The notes: generated by a model from the sequence alone, not told the origin. A stretch of DNA of 49,767 nt from Streptomyces diastatochromogenes (GCA_001418405.1 LIQL01000083.1:1-49767); one strand, 5' to 3'. Counted from the stretch's first letter, positions 27,124-36,013 are shown. Numbers and translations are program-made.

Positions 27124-27443
27124 CCGCCGGTACGCCTCTTGCGGAGCGCGAGCATGCCACAGCGGGACGGTTGAAAATGCAAACGCATCGTCAGCCGTCC
27201 CCTTTCATTGCGTGAACGTTAAGCGGGTTGAGTCACTGTCCGTCAACTCGCCTGATTCTTATGAGTAGTTCTGTGGGGCTTTGCCTTTTCGCAGGTTTGT
27301 TGCGAATCTCACACGGCCTGGCGGGCCTTGAATTGCACCCGTCAATCCGACAGGGTTTCGAGCCAGCCCGGTGGAGCCTTTCCGGTCCCTTCGGGCACTT
27401 CGCAACGCTTCCCCCCACACCACGAACGAGGAGAACCCTCGCC
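27124..27443. other. Upstream region of the subtilisin gene
   Basis: This 320-nt stretch is more AT-rich than its surroundings, for example near 27170-27290, and probably holds the subtilisin promoter and a long 5' UTR. I see no clear small ORF, terminator or operator. Confidence 0.4.
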
Positions 27444-28655
27444 ATGGCTCATAAGCGTTCCAGCAAGAAGCGGCTCGTCACGGCGATATCCGCCGTTGTG
27501 GCCGCCACTGGTATCGCCGCCGTCACCGCGGTCACCGCGGGCGCGTCGCCCGCCGCCGAGGGCAAGATCTACGGCGCCGATGCCAAGGGCGCCGTCAAGG
27601 GCAGCTACATCGTGCTGCTGAAGAAGTCCGCCGCGGTGCGCGCCGCCGAGAGCGGCGACCTGGCCTCCAAGTACGGCGGCAAGGTCAAGCGGACCTTCAC
27701 CTCCGCGCTCGACGGCTTCTCGACCACCGGTCTGTCCAGCGAGGACGCCAAGCGCCTGGCGGCCGACCCGGCCGTCGACAAGGTCGTCCAGAACCACACG
27801 TTCCACACCGACGGCACCCAGGACAACCCGCCGTCGTGGGGCCTGGACCGGATCGACCAGACCGACACCAAGGGTGACGGCAAGTACAACTACCCGGACA
27901 GCGCGGGCGAGGGCGTCACCGCGTACGTCATCGACACCGGCATCCACATCAGCCACAAGGACTTCGGCGGTCGCGCGTCGTACGGCTTCAACGCCATCGA
28001 CAACAGCGACAAGGCCGAGGACGACAACGGCCACGGCACCCACGTCTCCGGCACCATTGGCGGCACCGCCCACGGCGTCGCCAAGAAGGTGAAGCTGGTC
28101 GCCGTCAAGGTGCTCGACGGACAGGGCTCCGGCACCACCGAGCAGGTCGTCGCGGGCATCGACTGGGTCACCAAGAACCACAAGGGCCCCTCGGTCGCCA
28201 ACATGTCCCTCGGCGGCGGCGCCGACGAGGCGCTCGACGCGGCCGTGAAGAAGGCCATCGACTCCGGTGTCACCTTCGGCGTCGCGGCCGGCAACGAGTC
28301 CACCGACGCGGGCCAGGGCTCCCCGGCGCGCGTCAAGGAGGCCATCACGGTGGCCTCCAGCACCAAGGACGACCAGCAGTCCGACTTCTCCAACTACGGC
28401 AGCGTCGTCGACCTCTACGCTCCGGGCTCCGACATCACCTCGGACTGGAACAACAGCGACGACGCCACCAAGACCATCTCCGGTACGTCGATGGCGACCC
28501 CGCACGTCGTGGGTGCCGCCGCGGTCTACCTGGCCGACCACAAGGACGCCAAGCCGGCCGACGTGGAGAAGGCGCTGACGGACGGGGCGACCCCGGACAA
28601 GATCAGCAACCCCGGGCAGGGCACGCCCAACAAGCTGCTGAAGATCGTCGAGTAG
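27444..28655 (+). CDS. Secreted subtilisin-like serine protease (S8)
   Basis: A 403-aa preproprotease. Residues 1-35 form a signal peptide (KKR then a hydrophobic stretch to GASPAAE). Residues about 50-122 form an I9-type inhibitor propeptide (GSYIVLLKKS, SALDGFSTTGLS). The mature enzyme begins near residue 125 and carries the catalytic triad D164 (VIDTGIH), H197 (NGHGTHVSG) and S349 (GTSMATPHV). The oxyanion Asn is in AAGNEST. The ATG has a GAGGAGA ribosome site. It is expected to degrade extracellular protein. A strong terminator follows. Confidence 0.96.
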   Translation: MAHKRSSKKRLVTAISAVVAATGIAAVTAVTAGASPAAEGKIYGADAKGAVKGSYIVLLKKSAAVRAAESGDLASKYGGKVKRTFTSALDGFSTTGLSSEDAKRLAADPAVDKVVQNHTFHTDGTQDNPPSWGLDRIDQTDTKGDGKYNYPDSAGEGVTAYVIDTGIHISHKDFGGRASYGFNAIDNSDKAEDDNGHGTHVSGTIGGTAHGVAKKVKLVAVKVLDGQGSGTTEQVVAGIDWVTKNHKGPSVANMSLGGGADEALDAAVKKAIDSGVTFGVAAGNESTDAGQGSPARVKEAITVASSTKDDQQSDFSNYGSVVDLYAPGSDITSDWNNSDDATKTISGTSMATPHVVGAAAVYLADHKDAKPADVEKALTDGATPDKISNPGQGTPNKLLKIVE

Positions 28656-28678
28656 TCGATCGGACCGCTCAGCACCGC

Positions 28679-28723
28679 ACGCCGGCCGTCGCGCTCGCCC
28701 CCACGGGGCGCGACGGCCGGCGT
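28679..28723 (+). terminator. Terminator hairpin after the subtilisin gene
   Basis: A perfect 16-bp stem (28679-28694 with 28708-28723) with a 13-nt loop begins 24 nt after the protease stop. Confidence 0.8.
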
Positions 28724-28902
28724 CGTTGCGTCCGTGACCGAGACTTCTCGTCGGCGGATCGTGCCCGTGGACGTTCACCGCGCGTGAGTGTGGTGGTGAG
28801 GCGGTCCGCCGTCAGCAGAAGCGGCTGAAGGGACCGGAGGCGGCACGGTAACGCACCACGATGAGGAGGCGGCTGTCCGACCGCCGGCGCTGGCTTGGGT
28901 GA

Positions 28903-29304
28903 GCCGGCACACTGCACCGGGACTTCCACCCCGGCAACGTGCTGTTCGACGTGCCGCCCGCAAGGCCGACAGATGCCCGGATCACCGGCGTCGTCGACTG
29001 GGCGGCCACCTCCTGGGGCCCGGCGGATCTCGACGTGGCGCACTGCTCCACCAATCTCGCTCTGCTGCACGGCCCCGCGTGGGGTCTGCGGTTCGCCGAG
29101 GCGTATGAGGAGGCCGGTGGGGTGCTGGCCGCGGCCGCGAGCGAGCGGCTGTACTGGCGGGTGCGCGACGGGCTGGCGTGCTCGGAAGAAGTGCGGTCGG
29201 TGTCGCAGCCGTGGCGGGAGGCGGGGAGGACGGAGCTGACGACCCGAGCCGTGGAGGGGCGGCTGGACGCCTATGTCACCGCCCTGATGGACGCGCTGGG
29301 CTGA
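28903..29304 (+). pseudogene. Truncated aminoglycoside phosphotransferase-family gene
   Basis: This frame encodes the C-lobe of an APH-type kinase: AGTLHRDFHPGNVLFDV (catalytic loop), then GVVDWAATSWGPADLDVAHCSTN (metal-binding DW region) and a helical tail. A TGA stands directly before it at 28900-28902, and no N-lobe with an ATP-binding region is recognisable in any frame upstream to the terminator at 28723. A shorter product could start at GTG 28939, but that lacks the catalytic Asp. I call it a 5'-truncated remnant. Confidence 0.7.
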
Positions 29305-29353
29305 GCCGAGGCGGTCCGGCGCGGAGTGTCAACGTCCGCTCCCGCGCGGTGAG

Positions 29354-29362
29354 TTATCCACA
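29354..29362 (+). other. Perfect DnaA-box sequence, context unclear
   Basis: TTATCCACA occurs in the short gap before the glycosyltransferase region. It is single, so it is not an origin. It may be chance or a minor DnaA-binding or promoter-linked element. Confidence 0.3.
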
Positions 29363-29400
29363 GGAGGGGCCCTCCGGAACCGTGGTCGGCCGAGCGTGGC

Positions 29401-29406
29401 TACCGT
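29401..29406 (+). promoter_or_regulatory. -10-like TACCGT before ATG 29414
   Basis: TACCGT ends 7 nt before the ATG at 29414. This is the spacing expected of a leaderless transcript that would begin at or near that ATG, and it supports expression of the membrane-segment frame. Confidence 0.4.
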
Positions 29407-29413
29407 CAGTGAC

Positions 29414-29665
29414 ATGCACGGAGTCACGCCGTTCCTCGGCATCAGCACCATCGTCTACGGAGTGATCGGACTGTTCTGCGTCCTCGCCGGCGCGGTCCGC
29501 ACGACAGGGGGGAGCCCACCATGCACAGCGTCACCGTCATCGTCCCGGCCCACAACGAAGAGGCCGGACTCCCGGCCACGTTGGAGTCCCTCGCGCGGCA
29601 AACGGTCCCGCCCGACCGCGTCCTCGTCGTCGACGACGCCTCCACGGACCGCACCGGCGAGGTAG
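29414..29665 (+). CDS. Membrane-segment ORF overlapping the glycosyltransferase
   Basis: The frame from ATG 29414 encodes MHGVTPFLGISTIVYG and continues into a single hydrophobic helix (VIGLFCVLAGAV). After that the frame runs out of phase into the glycosyltransferase gene and becomes a non-natural Arg/Ser/Pro-rich tail until 29665. A run of six G (29507-29512) marks the switch point. Adding one G would fuse this helix in frame to the glycosyltransferase domain. So it is either a frameshifted N-terminus, a slippage-controlled form, or a small overlapping membrane peptide. Confidence 0.4.
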   Translation: MHGVTPFLGISTIVYGVIGLFCVLAGAVRTTGGSPPCTASPSSSRPTTKRPDSRPRWSPSRGKRSRPTASSSSTTPPRTAPAR

Positions 29666-30612
29666 CCGCCGCGCACGGCGCCACGGTGCTCCGCCCACCG
29701 CGCAACCTGGGCAGCAAGGCCCGAGCGCAGAACTACGCCCTCCCGCGCTGCACCACCGACCTCGTCCTGGCCGTCGACGCGGACACCGTGCTCGCCCCGG
29801 ACTACCTCCAACGCGTCCTCCCGGTCTTCGACGACCCCCAAGTGGCCCTCGCCGCGGGCACGGTCCGCACCCGCCACACCCGCACCGTGTGGGAGCGGGG
29901 GCGCTCCACGGAGTACCTCTTCGGTTTCCACTTCCATCGACCCATCCAGGCGCGGGCCAACAGCCCCATGGTCTGCTCGGGGTGCTGCTCGGTCTTCCGA
30001 CGGGAGGAACTGGTGGCCTTCGGCGGGTTCCCCGAGCGCACCATCGTCGAGGACATGGACTACACGTGGTCCCGGCAGATCGCCGGCAGACGCGCGGTCT
30101 ACGTCTCCGACGCGGTCGCCCTCGCCGCCGACCCGGAGGACCTCACCTACTTCCGCAAACAGGTCAACCGCTGGATGGCCGGCTTCTGCCAGAACGTCCG
30201 GCTCCACCTCGGCCGGTTGCTCGTCCGCAAACCGCTGCTCGCGCTGTGGGTGCTGCTGGCCCTCTTCGAGATCCTCACCGCGCCGCTGTGGTGGGCCTCT
30301 CCGTTCGTGCTCAGCGCGACGACCGGTGCGTCACCACCCGTCGCCTTCGCCTGGTGGGCCGGTGTCGACCTGTTGTTGACGCTGCCACCCCTGGTGTACG
30401 CCGCCCGTCGCCGCAGACTCCCCTTGTGCGGTGTGCTGGTCAACATCCCTTGCGCCTACGCCACCAAGGCGGTCAACGTCGTCTACGCCTGGAAGGCACT
30501 GGTCGTCGAGTTGTTGCTGGTGCCCCTGCACCTGGCGCGCGGCCTGACGGTGTACGAGAAGGGGCGCGCCGACGCGCCCTCGGGGCGCGGGGCGGTGGTG
30601 GCGGCGAGCTGA
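29521..30612 (+). CDS. Family-2 glycosyltransferase, membrane-bound
   Basis: A 363-aa GT-A enzyme. The N-terminal domain has VTVIVPAHNEEAGLPATL, the VVDDASTDRT loop, the AVDADTV metal-binding motif, EDMDYTW, and KQVNRWMAGFCQN (the QxxRW-like region). The last third has hydrophobic segments (ALWVLLALFEILTAPLWW and others) that anchor it in the membrane. It resembles processive or polysaccharide glycosyltransferases. The ATG at 29521 has a GGGGGGAG ribosome site. In relatives of this type an N-terminal membrane helix is common, and here such a helix lies just upstream in another frame. Confidence 0.88.
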   Translation: MHSVTVIVPAHNEEAGLPATLESLARQTVPPDRVLVVDDASTDRTGEVAAAHGATVLRPPRNLGSKARAQNYALPRCTTDLVLAVDADTVLAPDYLQRVLPVFDDPQVALAAGTVRTRHTRTVWERGRSTEYLFGFHFHRPIQARANSPMVCSGCCSVFRREELVAFGGFPERTIVEDMDYTWSRQIAGRRAVYVSDAVALAADPEDLTYFRKQVNRWMAGFCQNVRLHLGRLLVRKPLLALWVLLALFEILTAPLWWASPFVLSATTGASPPVAFAWWAGVDLLLTLPPLVYAARRRRLPLCGVLVNIPCAYATKAVNVVYAWKALVVELLLVPLHLARGLTVYEKGRADAPSGRGAVVAAS

Positions 30613-30643
30613 GCGGGCCGGGGCGGAGTGTGGCCGTTGCCGG

Positions 30644-31414
30644 TCAGGCGGTCAGGGCCGTCGCGTCGCCCCGGGCGCCGGCCCGGACGGCCTGGTCGTA
30701 ACGGCGCAGCAGCAACCGGGCCAGCTCGGGGGCGGCGCCCAGCACCGGCGCGAGGATGTCGGCGCGGGCCTCGCGCGCCCCGGCGGCGATCCGGTCCGGC
30801 AGGAAGCCCGGCGCGATGACGTACGGGGCGACGGCGACGCGCCGGACGCCCTCGGCCCGCAGGGCCCGGACGGCGTCGGCTGTCCGGGGAAGAGATGCGG
30901 AGGCGAACGCAGGTCGCACGGCACACCATTGAGCGGTGCGCCGCCACTCCCGCGCGATTTCAGCGATCACTGCGATCGCCTCCGGGTCCGAGGAGCCCGC
31001 CGAGGCCAGCACGACCCCGGTCGAGCGGTGGTCGCCGGGCCGCAGCCCGGCCTCCTCCAGCCGGCGCTCCAACGCGCTGGTCAGGAGGAGGGACGGGCCG
31101 AGTACCTCGGCTTGATGGACGGTCAGCAGGGGCAGTCGTGCGACGGCCTCCCGCAGCACCGCGGGGATGTCGGTCTTCGCGTGGAAGGCCCGAGTGAGAA
31201 GGAGGGGAAGCGCCACCACGTTCCGCACGTCGTCGTCCGACAGGCGCTCCAGGACCCGGGGGATCCGGGGCGCGTTGAAGTCGAGGTAGCCGACCTCCAC
31301 ACGCAGCCCCGGCCGCAGCTGCCGGACCCGCGCGCAGAGCTCGGTGACGGTTGCGGCGTGCCGAGGGTCGCGACTGCCGTGGGCGATGACGAGGAGAGTG
31401 GGGCGTGCGTTCAT
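30644..31414 (-). CDS. Sirohydrochlorin chelatase (CbiX/SirB type)
   Basis: Inserts Fe2+ (or Co2+) into sirohydrochlorin; here it most likely makes siroheme for the sulfite reductase of the same cluster. The 256-aa protein is the two-domain form. The N-terminal half has VIAHGSRDPRH (metal-binding His) and LLTRAFHAKTDIP (second His). The C-terminal half is a degenerate repeat (VLASAGSSDPEA, VAPYVIAPGFLPDRI). Its ATG lies 4 nt after the stop of the ABC permease gene, so it is the last gene of the sulfur operon. Confidence 0.92.
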   Translation of the reverse strand: MNARPTLLVIAHGSRDPRHAATVTELCARVRQLRPGLRVEVGYLDFNAPRIPRVLERLSDDDVRNVVALPLLLTRAFHAKTDIPAVLREAVARLPLLTVHQAEVLGPSLLLTSALERRLEEAGLRPGDHRSTGVVLASAGSSDPEAIAVIAEIAREWRRTAQWCAVRPAFASASLPRTADAVRALRAEGVRRVAVAPYVIAPGFLPDRIAAGAREARADILAPVLGAAPELARLLLRRYDQAVRAGARGDATALTA

Positions 31415-31418
31415 GGTT

Positions 31419-32504
31419 TCAGCTCTTGACGAGGAGGCCGCGGCTGCGCAGCACCCGGCGCTCGATCGGGGCGAAGATCAACAACTCGATGCCGATGCCG
31501 ACGATCAGGATCAGCAGGATCGCGCCCAGCACCCAGGACATGTCCTGCAGTTCACGGCCCTGTTCCAGGAGCTGGCCCAGCCCGGTACCGAGATCGGGGG
31601 CGTTGACGATGAGTTCGGCGGCCATCAGGGACCGCCAGGAGAACGCCCAGCCCTGCTTGAGCCCGGCGAGGTAGCCGGGCAGCGCGGCGGGGAGCAGTAC
31701 GTGACGGACGCCGGCCAGTCCGGTCGCGCCGACGGTGCGGCCGGCCCGCAGGTACAGCGGGGATATCTGGTCGACGCCGGACACCAGTCCGTTGGCGATC
31801 GAGGGGACGGCGCCGAGCAGCACCACCGCGTAGATGGTGGCGTCGCTCAGGCCGAACCAGATGATCGCCGCCGGGACCCAGGCCACCGAGGGCAGGGACT
31901 GCAGGCCGCTCAGGATCGGGCCGATCGCGGCCCGGACCGGCTTGACGCGGGCCACGATCAGGCCGAGCACGGTGCCGATGGCGACCGACGCCAGGAAGCC
32001 GAGGGCGCCGCGGGAGACGCTGGTCCACACGAAGCTGAGCAGGGTGCCTTCGAGCCACTTCTGCTGCAGCGAGCGGAAGACGTCGAGCGGACTCGGCAAC
32101 AGGTAGTGGGGCTTGAGCTGGAAGTGGTAGGCGAGCTGCCACAGCCCCAGCACGATCGCGATCGCGATGAGGGGAGGGAACGCCTTTGACAGCAGGGTGC
32201 GCAGCCACGGCTGTCGGGAGACCACGGTGGAGTCGAGCGCGTCGAGCCCGGCCTCCAGACCGGCGAGGTCACCGGCGGCGGGGCGGGACTCACCGGCCGC
32301 CGTGGCCGGGGCCCCGGTGGACACCGCGGTGCCGGCCGCGGCAGCGGTGGTGTCGCCTTCGGCGGTGGCTCCGGCAGCCGCCTCGGCCGGGGAGTCGGCC
32401 GCCGGGCCGGCCGGTGCCTCGGCGTCGGGGGCGGTGGCCGGTCCGGTGGGGTCGTCGTCGGGCTTCCCGGTGGTGGACGGCGTGGTGGTCTCAGTGCTGG
32501 CCAT
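31419..32504 (-). CDS. ABC transporter permease (SsuC/TauC family)
   Basis: A 361-aa inner-membrane permease. The first 100 or so residues are an Ala/Pro/Thr-rich cytoplasmic tail, unusual for the family. Then follow about six transmembrane segments and the EAA loop (APDLGTGLGQLL region, AGLKQGWAFSWRSLMAAELI). The ATG at 32504 overlaps the end of the ATPase gene and has a GGGGAGATCC ribosome region. With its neighbours it forms an importer for sulfonates, taurine or sulfate esters; the sulfur operon context supports a sulfur source. Confidence 0.9.
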   Translation of the reverse strand: MASTETTTPSTTGKPDDDPTGPATAPDAEAPAGPAADSPAEAAAGATAEGDTTAAAAGTAVSTGAPATAAGESRPAAGDLAGLEAGLDALDSTVVSRQPWLRTLLSKAFPPLIAIAIVLGLWQLAYHFQLKPHYLLPSPLDVFRSLQQKWLEGTLLSFVWTSVSRGALGFLASVAIGTVLGLIVARVKPVRAAIGPILSGLQSLPSVAWVPAAIIWFGLSDATIYAVVLLGAVPSIANGLVSGVDQISPLYLRAGRTVGATGLAGVRHVLLPAALPGYLAGLKQGWAFSWRSLMAAELIVNAPDLGTGLGQLLEQGRELQDMSWVLGAILLILIVGIGIELLIFAPIERRVLRSRGLLVKS

Positions 32505-33291
32505 GGCGGCGGATCTCCCCACGGAGCTGTTCGGTGATCTCGACGGACAGGTCGGCGACCGCGGAGTCCTCGATGCGGCGCGGCTGGGGGATGTCCACCT
32601 GCCACTCCCGGGCGACCCGGCCGGGGCGGGAGGACAGCAGCACGACGCGCTCGCCGAGCCGCACCGCCTCCCGGACGTTGTGGGTGACGAACAGGACCGA
32701 GAGGTTGGTCTCGTGCCAGATCCGGGTGAGCTCGTCGTGCAGCACGTCGCGCGTGATCGCGTCGAGCGCCGCGAACGGCTCGTCCATCAGCAGCAGTTGG
32801 CTGTCCTGGGCCAGCGCCCGGGCCATCGCCACCCGCTGGCGCATGCCGCCGGACAGCTCGTGCACCCGCTTGCCGTACGCGCCCTTGAGGCGGACGAGTT
32901 CGAGCAGCCGCTCGGCCTCGCCGCGGCGTTCCGCACGCGGCACGCCGCGCATCCGCAGGGCCAGTTCGATGTTGCGGCCGGCGGTCAGCCACGGGAACAG
33001 CGCGTGCTCCTGGAACATCAGCGCCGGGCGGCCGCCGGGCGTCTCGATGGTGCCGGCGGACGGCTTGTCCAGGCCGGCCACGAGACTGAGGAGGGTGGAC
33101 TTGCCGCACCCCGAGGCCCCCAGGAGGCAGACGAATTCGCCGGGCGTGACGTCGATGCTGATGTTGTCCAGCACCTGTTGTTGCGCGCCGGGTCGGCCGA
33201 ACGACTTCGAGACGTGCTGGATGCGAGCGGCGTACGGGCCGGTGGAGCCGGCGGCCGCGGGGGCGGGCTTGGTGAGCGTGTTGGTCGTCAT
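32491..33291 (-). CDS. ABC transporter ATP-binding protein (SsuB/TauB family)
   Basis: A 266-aa ATPase with Walker A LLGASGCGKSTLL, Q-loop MFQEHALFPW, signature LSGGMRQRVAMARAL, Walker B LLLMDEPFAALD and the switch His in FVTHNVREA. I prefer the ATG at 33291, which has an AGGAGG site 8 nt away; the GTG at 33300 would sit directly on that site. The gene lies between the binding protein and permease genes and overlaps the permease start by 14 nt. Confidence 0.95.
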   Translation of the reverse strand: MTTNTLTKPAPAAAGSTGPYAARIQHVSKSFGRPGAQQQVLDNISIDVTPGEFVCLLGASGCGKSTLLSLVAGLDKPSAGTIETPGGRPALMFQEHALFPWLTAGRNIELALRMRGVPRAERRGEAERLLELVRLKGAYGKRVHELSGGMRQRVAMARALAQDSQLLLMDEPFAALDAITRDVLHDELTRIWHETNLSVLFVTHNVREAVRLGERVVLLSSRPGRVAREWQVDIPQPRRIEDSAVADLSVEITEQLRGEIRRHGQH

Positions 33292-33325
33292 CGGTGTCAC
33301 CTCCTGGGGGTTCGGGGAGCCGGGG

Positions 33326-34435
33326 TCAGTTGCCGCCGAGGCCGGCGTCGTCGACCGGCGGCTTGCCCTCGGACTTGAGCACCTTGTTCAGCAGGGTGAG
33401 GTCGTAGATGCCCTTGAGGTCGGGCTTCTTCAGCAGCCCCGCCTTGACGGCGTGGTCCGCCTCCTCCTGGAGGGTGGCGGCCAGCGGGTCGTCGGTGACG
33501 TCCACGTTCTTGAAGGCCGGGTCGATGACGTCGTCCGGCAGTGCCTTACCGGTGATCGTCGGGTCCGCGAGCTTCTCGTTGAGCGCCTTGACCGCCTCGG
33601 CGGGGTGCGAGCGGATCCAGGCGTTGGTCTTCACCGACGCGCGCAGCACCGCCTCGACCGCCTTCGGGTGCTCCTTGAGGAACCGCTGCGAGACGATCAT
33701 GTTGGTGATGACGAACTTGCCGTCCTTCCACAGCTTCTTCTCGTCCAGCAGCGACTTGCCGCCTTGGGCGACCAGCTTGGACGCGGTGGGCTCGGGGACC
33801 CAGGCGCCGTCGATGCTGCCCTGCTGGAAGGCGGTGGGCGTCACCTTGTTGTCGACGCGCTGGACGGTGACGTCACCCTTGCCGCTGGTGGCGTCGACCG
33901 AGTAGCCCTTCTGCGCGAGGAAGTTCAGCAGGGCGACGTCCTGGGTGTTGCCCAGCTGCGGGGTGGCGATCGTCTTGCCCTTGAGGTCGTCCAGGCTCTT
34001 GATCTTCTTGGGGTTGACGATCAGCGAGACCCCGCCGGACGCCGAACCGGCAATGATCTTCAAGCTCTTGCCGTGCGACTTCACGTAGCCGTTGATCGCG
34101 GGGGAGGGGCCGATCCAGCCGATGTCGATGGCGTTCGAGTTGAGCGCCTCGATCTCGGCGGGGCCGGCGTTGAAGACCGAGGACTTCACCGCGGTGCCGC
34201 CCAGCTCCTTCTGGAACTGGCCCGTCTGCAGGCCGATCAGCGGCGTGGCGTGGGTGGTGTTGCCGAAGAACCCGATCCTGACCTGATCGAGCCCGTCGAC
34301 CTTCGGCCCCTTCGGGGCGACGGAGGCCGCGGTGTCCTTCGGGGCCTCGGAGCCGTAACCGCAGGCCCCCAGCGCGACGGTCAGCAACGGGACGGTGGCG
34401 GCGGCCGCCAGGAGGCGATGACGAACGGCAGACAC
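33326..34435 (-). CDS. ABC transporter substrate-binding lipoprotein (SsuA/TauA-like)
   Basis: A 369-aa lipoprotein with a signal segment and lipobox LGAC near residue 25. The body is an NMT1/SsuA-like binding protein (VRIGFFGNTTHATPLIGLQTGQF, IDIGWIGPSPAINGY, GSIDGAWVPEPTASKL). It would capture an organosulfur ligand or sulfate outside the membrane. The start is GTG 34435 with a GAGGA element 9 nt upstream. It is the first gene of the transporter trio, after a 214-nt gap behind cysN, so it may also have its own promoter. Confidence 0.92.
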   Translation of the reverse strand: MSAVRHRLLAAAATVPLLTVALGACGYGSEAPKDTAASVAPKGPKVDGLDQVRIGFFGNTTHATPLIGLQTGQFQKELGGTAVKSSVFNAGPAEIEALNSNAIDIGWIGPSPAINGYVKSHGKSLKIIAGSASGGVSLIVNPKKIKSLDDLKGKTIATPQLGNTQDVALLNFLAQKGYSVDATSGKGDVTVQRVDNKVTPTAFQQGSIDGAWVPEPTASKLVAQGGKSLLDEKKLWKDGKFVITNMIVSQRFLKEHPKAVEAVLRASVKTNAWIRSHPAEAVKALNEKLADPTITGKALPDDVIDPAFKNVDVTDDPLAATLQEEADHAVKAGLLKKPDLKGIYDLTLLNKVLKSEGKPPVDDAGLGGN

Positions 34436-34649
34436 GGGAGGTGGTCCTCTCGGAGGGCCGGGGCAGTACGCGCCTCGCTACGGCGCGCCCGGCGAAATGG
34501 TGGATCTTCGGAAGGAGGTTGTGGGGGGCACGGAGTCACGCATCGTCAGCGCACACATCGGCCGACTCCGCCCTGGCCGCTCCCGAGGGCGCCGCTGCCG
34601 ACGCGCCCGCCTTCCTTCGCAAAGGTCGAGAACATGTCCTTGAGCATGA
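34436..34649. other. Gap between cysN and the binding-protein gene
   Basis: On the minus strand an open frame of 33 aa (34647 to 34546) begins 2 nt after the cysN stop with a poor ribosome site. It starts MLKDMFSTF and ends GRCVR. I cannot support it as a gene. The rest shows no clear terminator. Confidence 0.35.
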
Positions 34650-36011
34650 TCAGAAGTCCCACCCCTCGTCGTCCGCCGCGCCCTGCGGCGCGGTGTCCGC
34701 GGTCGCCTCCGCGAACGCGGTGCCCGCCATGCCCGCGGTCAGCGTGGTGCCGTCCGCCGGGTCGATCAGCAGGAAGGAGCCGGTCCGCCGGGACTCCGCG
34801 TAGGCGTCCAGCGCCAGCGGCGCGGCGGTGCGCACCACGATCCGGCCGATGTCGTTGGCGGCCAGTTCGCCCGGGGCCGGGTGCTGGGAGAGGTCGTCCA
34901 GCGTCAGCCGGGACGGGATCTCCTTGACGATCGCCTTGACGGTGCGGGTGGTGTGCTTGAGCAGCACCCGCTGTCCCACTGTCAGCGGCCGGTCGGCGAC
35001 GTGGCAGACGGTGGCCTCGACGTCCTGGGTGACCGACGGCGCCGCCGCGGTCGGGGCGATCAGGTCGCCCCGGGAGACGTCCAGGTCGTCGGCGAGGCGC
35101 AGGGTCACCGACTGCGGCGCCCAGGCGACGTCCACGCTCCGGCCGAGCGCGTCGATGCCCTCGACGGTGCTGGTCCGACCGGACGGCAGCACGGTGACGG
35201 CGTCGCCGACGCGCAGCACGCCGGAGGCGATCTGGCCCGCGTAGCCGCGGTAGTCGGGGTGCTCGGCGGTCTGCGGGCGGATGACGTACTGGACCGGGAA
35301 GCGGGCCGGGTCGTCCGACGGGTCGGCGACCACCGGGACGGTCTCCAGGTGCTCCAGCACCGTCGGGCCGCCGTACCAGTCCATGGTGGACGACGGCGTC
35401 ACGACGTTGTCGCCGGCCAGCGCCGAGATCGGGATGGCGGTGATCTCCGGTACGCCCAGCGAGCCCGCGTAGGCGGTGAACTCCTCGGCGATGGCCGCGA
35501 AGACGGACTCCTGGTAGTCGACCAGGTCCATCTTGTTGACGGCCAGCACGACGTGCGGGACCCGCAGCAGGGCGGCGACCGCGGCGTGCCGGCGGGTCTG
35601 CTCGACCACGCCGTTGCGCGCGTCGACGAGGACGACGGCCAGTTCGGCGGTGGACGCCCCGGTCACCATGTTCCGGGTGTACTGCACGTGCCCGGGGGTG
35701 TCGGCCAGGATGAAGCGGCGGCGCGGGGTGGCGAAGTAGCGGTAGGCGACGTCGATGGTGATGCCCTGCTCGCGCTCGGCGCGCAGTCCGTCGGTCAGCA
35801 GCGCCAGGTCCGGCGCCTCCTGCCCGCGGTTGCGGGACGCGTGTTCCACGGCCTCCAACTGGTCGGCGAGGACCGACTTGGAGTCGTGCAGCAGCCGGCC
35901 GACCAGCGTCGACTTGCCGTCGTCCACGGAACCGGCGGTGGCGAAGCGCAGCAGCGAGGTGGCGCCGGCGTCCACCGTCAGGTCCGAGCGGGCGGTGTTG
36001 GTGGTGCTCAT
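34650..36011 (-). CDS. cysN: Sulfate adenylyltransferase subunit 1 (GTPase)
   Basis: The 453-aa GTPase drives CysD to make APS from sulfate and ATP. G-motifs are visible: GSVDDGKST (P-loop), LADTPGHVQYTRNM, and AVNKMDLVDY. The EF-Tu-like beta domains follow. There is no CysC fusion at the C-terminus, unlike many CysNC proteins; a separate cysC lies upstream. The start is an ATG 2 nt after the cysD stop. Confidence 0.96.
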   Translation of the reverse strand: MSTTNTARSDLTVDAGATSLLRFATAGSVDDGKSTLVGRLLHDSKSVLADQLEAVEHASRNRGQEAPDLALLTDGLRAEREQGITIDVAYRYFATPRRRFILADTPGHVQYTRNMVTGASTAELAVVLVDARNGVVEQTRRHAAVAALLRVPHVVLAVNKMDLVDYQESVFAAIAEEFTAYAGSLGVPEITAIPISALAGDNVVTPSSTMDWYGGPTVLEHLETVPVVADPSDDPARFPVQYVIRPQTAEHPDYRGYAGQIASGVLRVGDAVTVLPSGRTSTVEGIDALGRSVDVAWAPQSVTLRLADDLDVSRGDLIAPTAAAPSVTQDVEATVCHVADRPLTVGQRVLLKHTTRTVKAIVKEIPSRLTLDDLSQHPAPGELAANDIGRIVVRTAAPLALDAYAESRRTGSFLLIDPADGTTLTAGMAGTAFAEATADTAPQGAADDEGWDF

Positions 36012-36013
36012 GG

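Noticed and set aside
29354..29362. Replication origin
   Set aside because: There is one perfect DnaA box only, with no box cluster, dnaA or dnaN gene nearby.
34546..34647. 33-aa frame right after cysN on the minus strand
   Set aside because: The ribosome site is poor and the peptide is Gly-rich without resemblance to known proteins. Its position 2 nt after cysN is the only support.
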